A stretch of 64,000 nt of DNA from positions 1 through 64,000 of the forward strand of contig JAKLKQ010000024.1 in the NCBI GenBank assembly GCA_023150555.1. The letters run 5' to 3'. Shown piece by piece: positions 34,201 through 42,595 of this stretch. Each line of letters opens with the position of its first letter. Within the stretch, counting starts at the first letter, position 1. The notes beneath the pieces are model-generated. The model searched no databases, had not been told where the DNA came from, and worked only from the letters and a program-made list of their open reading frames with translations. A program made the translations under genes and the position numbers. The stretch is from Planctomycetota bacterium. Lineage in GTDB: Bacteria > Planctomycetota > SZUA-567 > H5-PLA8.

Positions 34201-35586
34201 TCAGGTGCTGCCTCCGGGCAGGTCGTCCTCCTGGGTCGGTCCGATTCCCGATTTCTTGGCCAGGCCGCGGAAGCGGGCCAGCAGCGCGCCGAGGTGCGCT
34301 TCCAGGCCCGGGACGGTGACGCGTTCGGCCACGCGGTAGAAGGCCACCACGCGGTCGGACGGGATCGCGATCTGCGCGCGGGCCAGGCATTCCTTGATGC
34401 GCGGGATCAGCTGCTGGTCGACGACCCACTGCTGCTGGGGCCAGACTCCCAGGTTCAGGCGCACGAAGGTCTCCTCGGTGCCCAGCGAGAGGATCTTCAG
34501 GACGTGGGGCGGGGAGAGGATTGCGCCGTCGAACTGCCGGCCGATCTCCTCTCCGAGTTTCTCGAGCAGCGGCTGGACCTGCTGCGCGGCCTGGGCGTCG
34601 GGCACGGCCACGTCGATGTAGGCATCCAGCGCGCCCTTGCTGTAGTTGCTAACGGAGGTGATGGCGCGGTTGGGTAGCACGACGACCTGGCCCAGGTAAT
34701 TGGCGATTTTTGTGGTGCGCAGACCCAGTTCCTGCACGACGCCGTTCTGCCCGCTGATCTCGACCATGTCGCCGACGTCGAACTGGCCTTCCAGCAGCAG
34801 GAAGAAGCCCGTCACCATGTCCTGCACCAGGCCCTGGCTGCCGAACCCGAGGGCCAGGCCGATGACCGACAGCGACGCGAGGTACGCCATGTAGTTGATG
34901 CCGAGTTCTGAGAGGATGTACCCCAGCGCGACCGCGTAGAGCAGGTATTTGCAGACGTTCAGGACCAGCGCGTGGATCGTCGCCGCACGGCGCTTGTTGT
35001 TCTTGTAGACGACCTTCAACGGGCCCCACTCGCTGAAGATCATCGCGTTGCTGACGGTATGGCCGAGGCGGATCAGCGCGAGGCCGGCCAGGAGCACCAC
35101 CAGGATCACGCCGACGCGGTAGGCCTTGCGCTTGGCGCCGTCCAGTGTCAGGCCGAAGAGCCACGTGATGAAGCCGGTGATCTCGGGCTTGCGCGTGAAC
35201 TTGACGGGCTCGGCCAGGTCGCCGCCGCTGAGCGTCAACGCGGTGTCGGTCAGCGCGAAGGTGTAGCCGACCCTAGCACCGCCGTCGGTGAGTTCCAGCC
35301 TGTTCCCGCGCACCGTGAAAGTGCCTACGCGGCCGTCCAGGTGCCAATCTCCCTTGCGCGAGAAGCGCAGCGCCAGGTGCATGCTGCCGACTTCGGCGAG
35401 CCACTCGCCGTCGAGCGCCTGCACGACCATGGCCTCGCGCGCGGCGTTGACCAGCGCGGGCTGGGGCGCGTCGGCGCCTTCCTGGGCGAAGGCAAAGGAA
35501 TAGACGCAAAGCATGAGCGCCAGGGCGGCGAGAAGACGTCCCGTTGATGTGCTGCGGTGGATGGCGGGCGGCTCGAAGCGAGCCAT
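34201..35586 (-). CDS. MscS-family mechanosensitive ion channel with exported N-terminal domain
   Basis: A 461-residue membrane protein. A signal-like segment ends near residue 35 ('LCVYSFAFAQEG'). A small beta domain follows (about 50-135, 'GEWLAEVGSMHLALRFSRKG'), then three membrane spans. The pore helix and beta domain are clear: 'YLASLSVIGLALGFGSQGLV', 'DMVTGFFLLLEGQFDVGDMV', 'VVLPNRAITSVSNYSKG'. It should open on membrane tension during osmotic downshock. The N-terminal beta domain is an addition not present in E. coli MscS. The gene follows the oxidoreductase gene by 32 bases on the same strand; co-transcription is possible. Confidence 0.9.
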   Translation of the reverse strand: MARFEPPAIHRSTSTGRLLAALALMLCVYSFAFAQEGADAPQPALVNAAREAMVVQALDGEWLAEVGSMHLALRFSRKGDWHLDGRVGTFTVRGNRLELTDGGARVGYTFALTDTALTLSGGDLAEPVKFTRKPEITGFITWLFGLTLDGAKRKAYRVGVILVVLLAGLALIRLGHTVSNAMIFSEWGPLKVVYKNNKRRAATIHALVLNVCKYLLYAVALGYILSELGINYMAYLASLSVIGLALGFGSQGLVQDMVTGFFLLLEGQFDVGDMVEISGQNGVVQELGLRTTKIANYLGQVVVLPNRAITSVSNYSKGALDAYIDVAVPDAQAAQQVQPLLEKLGEEIGRQFDGAILSPPHVLKILSLGTEETFVRLNLGVWPQQQWVVDQQLIPRIKECLARAQIAIPSDRVVAFYRVAERVTVPGLEAHLGALLARFRGLAKKSGIGPTQEDDLPGGST

Positions 35587-35618
35587 GGCATTTGGGTTCC
35601 CGGAGTTAGGCGCTTCGC

Positions 35619-36641
35619 TCAGCGCACCTTCACGGCGCCGCCTTCGTGGGCGGATTTGCGCATGGCGTGGCAGACCTTCAGGCTGTACAGCGCCTCGCGT
35701 ACGGGCACGTCGGTGGGCTTGCCGGCGCGCAGGCGTTCGAGGAAGTGCCGCAGGCCCGGGTCGCCGCGCTTGTCGGTCTCGTCCTCGTCGTTGCCCGGGT
35801 CCAGCACGTGCGCGGGGGCGAACTCGACGTCGCCTTCCTTGCTGTAGCGCAGCAGCGTCTTGCCCAGGGCGCTGGCCATCGAGACGCCGCCCTTGGTGCC
35901 GATCACGCCGCCGGGGTGTTCGCGCAGGATGCCGATCTGGTCGCCCATGTTGCCGATGGCGCCGTTCTTGAACTTCATCGTGGCCCAGCAGACTTCCTCG
36001 GCCATCAGTTCCTTCGGCGCGGTGGTCTGCACCGCGCAGTAGACCTCGTCGACTTCGCCCGCGACCCAGATGCAGTAGTCGACGATGTGGCACATGTGGT
36101 GGACGATCCAGCCGCCGGACTCGGCGGGGTCGACGATCGCGCGGTGGCGCGCGCCGTTGACGTAGAATCCGTGCCCGCGGAAGTTGTTCGCCCAGACGGT
36201 CAGGAGTTTGCCCAGTTCGCCGCTGTCGGCCATGCGCTTCATCTTCACGTACGGCGCCGAGTAGCGCAGGCTGTAGTTCACGCCGTTGATCAGGCCCGCC
36301 TTCTCGGTGGCCTCGACCATCTCCGTGCCTTCCTCGACGGTCAGCGCCAGCGGCTTCTCGATGAAGTAGGGGATGCCGGCCTTCGCGCAGGCCAGCGCGG
36401 CGGGCTTGTGCGCCTGGTTGTTCGAGAGGATCAGCATGAAGTCCAGTCCGTGCGCGACGAGGTCCTCGACCTTCTCGTAGGCCTTGATCCCGTAGTCGCG
36501 TTCGGCGATGTCGCGCTTCTCCTTGCCGCGGTTGCAGGCCGCGACGATCTGCACGTCGTCTCCGAAGCACTTCTGCCGGTTGGTCTCGCGGGTCATCTTC
36601 TGGCCGACGCCGCCGAAGCCGAACACGCCGCCTTTAAGCAT
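35619..36641 (-). CDS. Gfo/Idh/MocA family NAD(P)-dependent oxidoreductase
   Basis: A 340-residue enzyme. The N-terminal Rossmann fold has 'GGVFGFGGVGQKMTRETNR', and the catalytic lysine motif is 'YFIEKPLAL'. The middle contains 'GGWIVHHMCHIVDYCIWVAG', the G-x-x-x-D-x-x-x-H type motif of the second domain. It should oxidise or reduce a sugar or cyclitol carbon with NAD(P). Planctomycetes carry many of these and the substrate cannot be assigned. It is complete, and about 270 bases separate its start from the divergent FHA/ferredoxin gene. Confidence 0.92.
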   Translation of the reverse strand: MLKGGVFGFGGVGQKMTRETNRQKCFGDDVQIVAACNRGKEKRDIAERDYGIKAYEKVEDLVAHGLDFMLILSNNQAHKPAALACAKAGIPYFIEKPLALTVEEGTEMVEATEKAGLINGVNYSLRYSAPYVKMKRMADSGELGKLLTVWANNFRGHGFYVNGARHRAIVDPAESGGWIVHHMCHIVDYCIWVAGEVDEVYCAVQTTAPKELMAEEVCWATMKFKNGAIGNMGDQIGILREHPGGVIGTKGGVSMASALGKTLLRYSKEGDVEFAPAHVLDPGNDEDETDKRGDPGLRHFLERLRAGKPTDVPVREALYSLKVCHAMRKSAHEGGAVKVR

Positions 36642-36910
36642 CTGGACGCTCCTTGGGCGCGGCGCTTTTGCGCCGGCCTGGTTTCAAAGGGTTGGAGAAG
36701 CCAGGATACCCAACGAGCGCGGGTTGTCCAATCGACCTCTGCCTGCGCCGGGTCAAAGGCGTTTGAGCCCCTCGCCGAAAACGGGTAGCATGCTTTAAGG
36801 GAAATAACTCATTCACAGGTACTCCATGCGCGCGCTTGCTTGAGGCGCCGGTTGGATAGACTGCGCACGCCGGATCGGAGGCCGCACCGGACCGTGCCAG
36901 AGGGGATTGG

Positions 36911-39745
36911 ATGCCCATCTTTCTCCGAGTCGTAAAGGGACCCGCCGAAGCCCTCAACCGACAACTGCTCATGCCGAAGGCCGTCAGCACCGTCGGCAGC
37001 GGGCCGGCGGTGGACATCGCCATTCCCGGCAGCGCGGCCCTGGGCGTTTCGCCCCTGCACGCCATGGTCTGGATCGACGGCCGCGACATGATCGTGCAGG
37101 CCCTCGAGAACTGTTCCGTAAAGGTCGGCGGCCAGCACGCCATCCAGCACCGCATCGCCTTGAACGGGCTCTTCGCCCTCGGCGACGGCGTGGAGGTGCG
37201 CTTCGAGCACGTGCCCAGCGCGGTGGCCAAGCTCCAGGCCACGCCCATGGTCGCGGTCACGCCGCCGGTTCCCGCGTCCACGCCGGTGAGTTCCGATCCC
37301 GCCATCCAGACCGTGATCATGCCCAAAGGCGAAGGGGACGCGGCTGCGAAGCCGGCCGAGACGCCCGCGCAGCCCGGGCTGCGGTCGGCGGGCCTGCTGG
37401 CGCAGCTGCGGTCCGACTCTCAGCGGCGCACGACGGCCATCGCGCGCAAGGTCTCGGACGGCATGCCGCTGCCGGCGCCGAAGAAAGCGGACCCCGCCGC
37501 CCCAAGCGCACCCGACGAGGAAGCCTCGCCCGTAGCTCCGGCGCCTTCCGCCGCGGCGGATGCGCTGCTGCAGGAGTTGAAGGCCACGGAAGCGCAGAAG
37601 GCTCCGCCGGCGCCCACTCAGCCCGCCGAAGCGAAGGTCGAGCCCAAGAAGGAAGAGCCGAAGCCTGTGGCAGCACCCGCTGAACCGAAGCCCGAGCCGA
37701 AAGAAGACTCCAAGCCCTCTGCTCCCGTTGTGGCACCGCCTGCTGCGCCCGCTATGGCCAAAGCCCCGAAGCCTGAAGCCAAGCCGGAAGCGCCGCAGGT
37801 GCCTCAAGCGGAGGCGAAGGAAGAAAAGAAGGAAGAGCCCAAACCTGCGGATCCCAAAGCCCAGCCCGCTCTGGCCGAAGCCAAGCCCGCCGCACCTGCT
37901 GCAAAGCCCGCGGCCTCCGCGCAAGCGGCCAAGCCTCCTGTGCCGGCCGCAGCCGCGAAGCCCGCCGCGCCCGCCGCGGCCAAACCGCCCGCGCCGCCGG
38001 CGCCCGTCCGCGTGCTGGCGGAGGCGATGCTCGAAGGCGAAGCCCTGGGCGTCGAGGAGTTGATGGAGATCCCGATCTTCAAGGGCATCCCGATAAACCA
38101 GCTTCAGCGCCTGCCGGGCGCGATCGTGCGCCGGCGCTTCAAGCCCGGCGAGATCATCTGCCGGGAGGGCGAGTTCGGCTCGACGGCCTACGTGATACTG
38201 GAAGGCAGCGTGGACATTTACCTGCGCACGACGATGGCGCGCGTCTCGCAGAAGAAAGAGGTCGAAGACCACGGCTCGTTCTTCGGCCTCGTCAGCCAGA
38301 TCAAGACGAAACTCATCGGCCGCAGGAAGGCCGCGAAGGACGAGGAGGCCGACAGCCACCCGTCGCGGTACCTGTCCGCCGACGCCAGCGCCTACCTGCC
38401 GATGGGCAACCCCGTCGCGAAGCTGGGGCCGGGGGACATCTTCGGCGAGCAGACCTGTCTGAACTTCTATCCGCGCTCGGCCACGGTGCGCGCGCGGGAA
38501 GGTTGCGTGGTTCTGGAACTGCTGCGCAACGTGCTGCAGGTGCTGGAGAAGTCGAAGGGCTTCAAGGAGAAACTCCAGCAGGCCTACCGCGAGCGCGCGC
38601 TGGCCCAGCACCTGCGCAGCGTGCCGATCCTTTCCGGGCTCGACGACAGCTTCATCGCGCAACTGCGCAACCGCGTGGACCTGGTCTTCTACGAACCCGG
38701 GCAGACCATCTTCAAGCAGGGCGACAAGGCCGACGCGTTCTACCTGATCCGCCTCGGCACCGTGAAGGTCAGCCAGCAGCACCCCGGCGGCGACCTGGTG
38801 CTCGCGTATCTGGGTTCGGGCGAACTCTTCGGCGAGATGGGCCTGCTGCAGAGCGGCCTGCGCGACAGCACCTGCACCGCGCTGGACCACGTGGAACTGG
38901 TGAAGATCCAGAAGGCCGACTTCGATTTCATGCTCGGCTGGTTCGACGATATCCGCGAGAAGTTCGAGAAGAGCTACGAGGAGCGCAAGGTAGCCGCCGC
39001 GCGCATGGCTTCGAACCCGCCCAAGATGCCGCTGGAAGACTTCCTCAACCAGGGCCTGATGCACGGCAAGAGCCTGCTGCTGCTGGATCTGGAGAAGTGC
39101 ACGCGCTGCGACGAATGCGTGAAGGCCTGCGCCGACACTCACGACGGCATTACGCGGCTGGTGCGCGAAGGCCTGCGCTTCGACAAGTACCTGGTGCCGA
39201 CGTCCTGCCGCTGCTGCATGGACCCGGTCTGCATGATCGGCTGCCCGGTGGGCTCCATCCGGCGCAAGGTCTCGATGGAGATCATCATCGAGGACTGGTG
39301 CATCGGCTGCAAACGGTGCGCGAACCAGTGCCCCTACGGCAACATCAGCATGCACGAATTCCCGGTCAACGAGGGCCTCATCAAACTCAAGCCCGGCGCG
39401 CCGCTGCTGGTGGAACTGGTCCAGCGCAAAGTCGTCGACGATGCCAATCCCAACCTGCTGAAGGGTACCATCATCGCCGAGGCCCCCACGCACCTAACCA
39501 TGGAATTCGAGTCGGGCCATGCGCAGCAGATCCCGCGCGAACAGATCGAGTCCTACGAACGATTCAGCACCGGCGCCAAGGCGGCGCCGAAGATGAAGGA
39601 GAAGGCCGTCACCTGCGACCTGTGCACGGAGTATGACGAGCCCAGTTGCGTGTACGCCTGCCCGCACGACGCCGCGCACCGCGTCGACGCGCGCACCTTC
39701 TTCATGCTGGGCGGCAAGGAATTGACGGAATACAAGAGCGGATAG
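36911..39745 (+). CDS. FHA-like / double cyclic-nucleotide-binding / four-cluster ferredoxin fusion
   Basis: A 944-residue cytoplasmic protein. Residues about 1-105 resemble an FHA domain ('TVGSGPAVDIAIPG', 'VSPLHAMVWIDGRD'). A long Ala/Pro/Lys linker (about 110-370) follows. The first CRP-type domain begins near 386 ('FKPGEIICREGEFGSTAYVI') and carries a basic insert before 'GDIFGEQTCLNFYPRSATVR'. The second begins near 565 ('YEPGQTIFKQGDKADAFYLI', 'GEMGLLQSGLRDST'). From C730 onward there is a DmsB/HybA-type module with four cysteine quartets, the last starting at C902, so four [4Fe-4S] clusters. No HTH is present. The three following genes encode a membrane haem protein candidate and two multihaem cytochromes, suggesting cNMP-gated electron delivery to them. 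Confidence 0.85.
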   Translation: MPIFLRVVKGPAEALNRQLLMPKAVSTVGSGPAVDIAIPGSAALGVSPLHAMVWIDGRDMIVQALENCSVKVGGQHAIQHRIALNGLFALGDGVEVRFEHVPSAVAKLQATPMVAVTPPVPASTPVSSDPAIQTVIMPKGEGDAAAKPAETPAQPGLRSAGLLAQLRSDSQRRTTAIARKVSDGMPLPAPKKADPAAPSAPDEEASPVAPAPSAAADALLQELKATEAQKAPPAPTQPAEAKVEPKKEEPKPVAAPAEPKPEPKEDSKPSAPVVAPPAAPAMAKAPKPEAKPEAPQVPQAEAKEEKKEEPKPADPKAQPALAEAKPAAPAAKPAASAQAAKPPVPAAAAKPAAPAAAKPPAPPAPVRVLAEAMLEGEALGVEELMEIPIFKGIPINQLQRLPGAIVRRRFKPGEIICREGEFGSTAYVILEGSVDIYLRTTMARVSQKKEVEDHGSFFGLVSQIKTKLIGRRKAAKDEEADSHPSRYLSADASAYLPMGNPVAKLGPGDIFGEQTCLNFYPRSATVRAREGCVVLELLRNVLQVLEKSKGFKEKLQQAYRERALAQHLRSVPILSGLDDSFIAQLRNRVDLVFYEPGQTIFKQGDKADAFYLIRLGTVKVSQQHPGGDLVLAYLGSGELFGEMGLLQSGLRDSTCTALDHVELVKIQKADFDFMLGWFDDIREKFEKSYEERKVAAARMASNPPKMPLEDFLNQGLMHGKSLLLLDLEKCTRCDECVKACADTHDGITRLVREGLRFDKYLVPTSCRCCMDPVCMIGCPVGSIRRKVSMEIIIEDWCIGCKRCANQCPYGNISMHEFPVNEGLIKLKPGAPLLVELVQRKVVDDANPNLLKGTIIAEAPTHLTMEFESGHAQQIPREQIESYERFSTGAKAAPKMKEKAVTCDLCTEYDEPSCVYACPHDAAHRVDARTFFMLGGKELTEYKSG

Positions 39746-39765
39746 GGCGGGGAACGAACCGGACC

Positions 39766-40677
39766 GTGCTGATCAACTACTCGCACAAGCGCTGGGCGAC
39801 CGCCACGCTGGCCCTGACGCTGGCCGGCGCCGCCGTTTACGCGGTGCACCACTATCGATCCATCGCCGCCGGACGCACGTGGCCGTCGGGCGGGAGTTGG
39901 CCTGGCCTGGGCTTCGGCTTCCTGGCCCTGGGCCTGATGCTCTTCTGCGCCGCGTACGGATTGCGCAAGAAGCTGCGCCGGCTGCGTCTGGGCAAGGCGC
40001 AGACCTGGCTGCGCGCGCATCTGTGGCTGGGGCTCTTGACGGGCCCGCTGGTGCTCTTCCACTCGGGCTTCTCGCTGGGCCACAACCTAACCGCGTGGAT
40101 CATGCTGCTGCTGCTGATCGTGTTCGTCTCCGGCATCGTAGGCCTGGTGCTGCAGAACCTCCTGCCCCGCGCGATGCTGCGGCAGGTGACGAGCGAGGTC
40201 ACCTACGAGCAGATCCCATACGTGGTCGAGGCCCTGCGCAAGGAGGCCGACGCGCTGGTCGCCGACGCCTGCGGGCCCCTGGGCTTCGAGCCGCAGCCGA
40301 CGGCCGAAGAGCTGGAGAAGATGAAAAAGAAGAAGGAGAAGCCCAAGGAACCCAAGAAGGGCTCGGCGCCGCTGAAGGCGTATTACCTCAGCGAGGTCCG
40401 CCCGTTCCTCGAGGCCGCCTACCGCTCGAGTTCGCCGCTGGCGCTGCCGCAAAGCGCCACGGCGCAGTTCGAGCACACGCGCACGCTGATTCCCGAGGAT
40501 CTGCACGAGCCGCTGAAGGACCTGAGCACGATCTGCGACGAGCGCCGGCAGCTCGCGAAGCAGGCGCGCATTCATTTTTGGCTGCACGCGTGGCTGATGT
40601 TCCATGGGCCCGTCGCCTACGCGTTGACCCTGCTGGCCGTCTACCATGCGGCCGTCGGCCTCATGGGCGCCTGGTAA
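39766..40677 (+). CDS. Probable cytochrome b-like membrane protein
   Basis: A 303-residue membrane protein starting at GTG 39766, 20 bases after the ferredoxin fusion. Two spans lie near the N-terminus, then 'LRAHLWLGLLTGPLVLFHSG' with 'FSLGHNLTAWIMLLLL', a charged cytoplasmic loop (about 160-260, with a 'KMKKKKEKPKEPKKG' stretch), and a last helical part 'HFWLHAWLMFHGPVAYALTL' with 'YHAAVGL'. Several histidines fall in hydrophobic helices at spacings suitable for b-type haem, as in b561 or ferric-reductase-like proteins. Between a ferredoxin-type donor and periplasmic cytochromes it is well placed to carry electrons across the membrane. Haem binding is inferred. Confidence 0.65.
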   Translation: MLINYSHKRWATATLALTLAGAAVYAVHHYRSIAAGRTWPSGGSWPGLGFGFLALGLMLFCAAYGLRKKLRRLRLGKAQTWLRAHLWLGLLTGPLVLFHSGFSLGHNLTAWIMLLLLIVFVSGIVGLVLQNLLPRAMLRQVTSEVTYEQIPYVVEALRKEADALVADACGPLGFEPQPTAEELEKMKKKKEKPKEPKKGSAPLKAYYLSEVRPFLEAAYRSSSPLALPQSATAQFEHTRTLIPEDLHEPLKDLSTICDERRQLAKQARIHFWLHAWLMFHGPVAYALTLLAVYHAAVGLMGAW

Positions 40678-40705
40678 GGCGATCGATTCGGGAACAGGAT
40701 TCGAC

Positions 40706-42499
40706 ATGGCGCGCGACCTGACCGACAAGAACCCGATCCACCGCCAGAAGGCGCGGGCGCAGCGGATCGACCACGCCTATCACGCCAAGCCCCATCCGTG
40801 GCGGCGCCGGCTCTTTCGGCTCTCGGTGGGCCTGCCGCTGGCCGCCGTGGCGGTGATCCTCGTCGCGACGCGCTTTCCCCAGGGCCGCCGCCTGCATCTG
40901 CCCGGACCGGTCTCGTCGCGCCACGCGGTCTTCGGCGATCGCTGCCAGGAATGCCACGCCCAGGAAGCCGGCGGGTGGGGGCGGGTGCTCGACGAAAAGT
41001 GCATGGCCTGCCACGACGGCCCGGTCCATCACGTCAACATGGTCCACGACGGCGGCAATTGGACCAAGGGTTTCGACCCCGCCAAGGGCGAACCCGTGGA
41101 TGTCCAGACGCCGCAGTGCGCAACCTGCCACGCCGAGCACCGCGACCGCCCGCGCCTGACGGAGATCGCCGCCGCCCAGTGCGCCCAGTGCCACGCCGAC
41201 CTGAAGGTCACCGGCGGCGAGCCGCGCTTCGCCACCAAGATCCGATCGTTCACGGATGGGCACCCCGAGTTCGCCGCCATGCGCGCAGGCGCGCCGCCCG
41301 ATGGCGCGCGGCTGAAATTCAACCACAAGCGGCACCTGGAAAAAGCGACCTTCCCCGCGGGCTCGCCGCTGGCCGGTAGCAACGTGGTCTGCAGCCATTG
41401 CCACAAGCTCGACCAGAACCGCACCTACATGCAGCCCATCACCTACGAAGCCAACTGCCAGGTCTGCCACGCTCTGGAAGTGCCCAGCGCATCGAACATC
41501 GGGCCCGTCGCCATCGCGCACGGCGACCCGGAACTCGTCGCCGGGGCCGTGCGCCGCGCCTTCGACCGTTTCCTCGTCCAGAACGGCGGCAAGCTGCCCA
41601 AGCGCAAGGTGCCCAACCCGAACTACGTCGAACCGCTGCCGGGCATGCCGGCGGCGGAGCCGGAATTCCTCGAGCAGGACGACGCCCGCAGCACCGAAGA
41701 CTGGGCGCTCGAGAACACCGCGCAGACGCTCGCCGGTTTCTTCCACCCCAAGGGCACGCCGCGCGGCGCATGCATCAAGTGCCACTATGTCGAGGACGTG
41801 AAGGGCGGCGACGCAGTGAAGATCGTGGACCCTGCCGTCCCGCACGTCTGGTTCAAGCACGCGACCTTCAACCACGAGACCCACCGCGTGCTGGGGTGCA
41901 CTGAATGCCATACCGGCGTCTACCAAAGCCAGGCGACCGCGGACGTCAACCTGCCCAACATCAAGTCCTGCCAGGAATGCCACGCGCCTTCCGGCGGCGC
42001 GCAGACCGACTGCGTGACCTGCCACCTGTACCACAACCGCAAGGACGCCAACTTCGCCGGCATGGCGAAGATCGAGCACATAAAGCACGGCTTCAAGGAA
42101 GGCGCCGCCCCCGCCGAAGCGCCCTCGACCGGCCCCGGGAAGACTCCGGAGCCCACGGCGGTGGCGCCCGCGAAGACCGAAACGCCTCCCGCGACGGTGA
42201 AGACCGAGGCCCCGCCGGACGTCAAGACTCCGGAGCAGGCGAAGACGGAAGTAAAGACCGAGGTCTCGGCGGAGATCAAGACGGAAGCGAAGACGGAAGT
42301 AAAGACCCTGGTCTCGGCGGAGGTCAAGACGGAAGCGAAAACGGAAGTACAGACCGAGGTAAAGACGGAGGCGCTCCCGAAGGCGGCCGATACGAAGCCG
42401 GCGATCCAGAAGGGCCGGTCCGTCATCTGTCCCAAGTGCGGCCTGCACGCGACGACCGGCACGCGCTTCTGCGCGCGCTGCGGCGCCAAGCTCAAGTAG
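40706..42499 (+). CDS. Membrane-anchored decahaem cytochrome c with C-terminal zinc ribbon
   Basis: A 597-residue protein. A basic N-terminus and one span (about 37-57) anchor it, with the body in the periplasm. I count ten CXXCH motifs: CQECH, CMACH, CATCH, CAQCH, CSHCH, CQVCH, CIKCH, CTECH, CQECH and CVTCH. Many distal histidines are present ('HVNMVH', 'FNHKRH', 'FNHETH'). After the haem region comes a low-complexity stretch of TEVKTE/AKTE repeats (about 500-570). The last 25 residues form a CXXC-x10-CXXC ribbon ('CPKCGLHA' and 'CARCGAKL'), normally a cytoplasmic zinc fold and odd on an exported cytochrome. It follows the membrane protein by 28 bases. Confidence 0.88.
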   Translation: MARDLTDKNPIHRQKARAQRIDHAYHAKPHPWRRRLFRLSVGLPLAAVAVILVATRFPQGRRLHLPGPVSSRHAVFGDRCQECHAQEAGGWGRVLDEKCMACHDGPVHHVNMVHDGGNWTKGFDPAKGEPVDVQTPQCATCHAEHRDRPRLTEIAAAQCAQCHADLKVTGGEPRFATKIRSFTDGHPEFAAMRAGAPPDGARLKFNHKRHLEKATFPAGSPLAGSNVVCSHCHKLDQNRTYMQPITYEANCQVCHALEVPSASNIGPVAIAHGDPELVAGAVRRAFDRFLVQNGGKLPKRKVPNPNYVEPLPGMPAAEPEFLEQDDARSTEDWALENTAQTLAGFFHPKGTPRGACIKCHYVEDVKGGDAVKIVDPAVPHVWFKHATFNHETHRVLGCTECHTGVYQSQATADVNLPNIKSCQECHAPSGGAQTDCVTCHLYHNRKDANFAGMAKIEHIKHGFKEGAAPAEAPSTGPGKTPEPTAVAPAKTETPPATVKTEAPPDVKTPEQAKTEVKTEVSAEIKTEAKTEVKTLVSAEVKTEAKTEVQTEVKTEALPKAADTKPAIQKGRSVICPKCGLHATTGTRFCARCGAKLK

Positions 42500-42595
42500 T
42501 CCGTCCGGCGCGAACGAAGGGGGTTGCGACGGCCTTGCGCAGGGGGTAACGTCGCGCTCCGCCGGACCCGAAGACCGAACGACGGGGATTCAAGC

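Noticed and set aside
34004..34429. Separate 141-codon minus-strand gene beyond the MscS end
   Set aside because: It mostly overlaps the MscS coding region in another frame, and the remainder lies in plain intergenic sequence without a ribosome site or domain.
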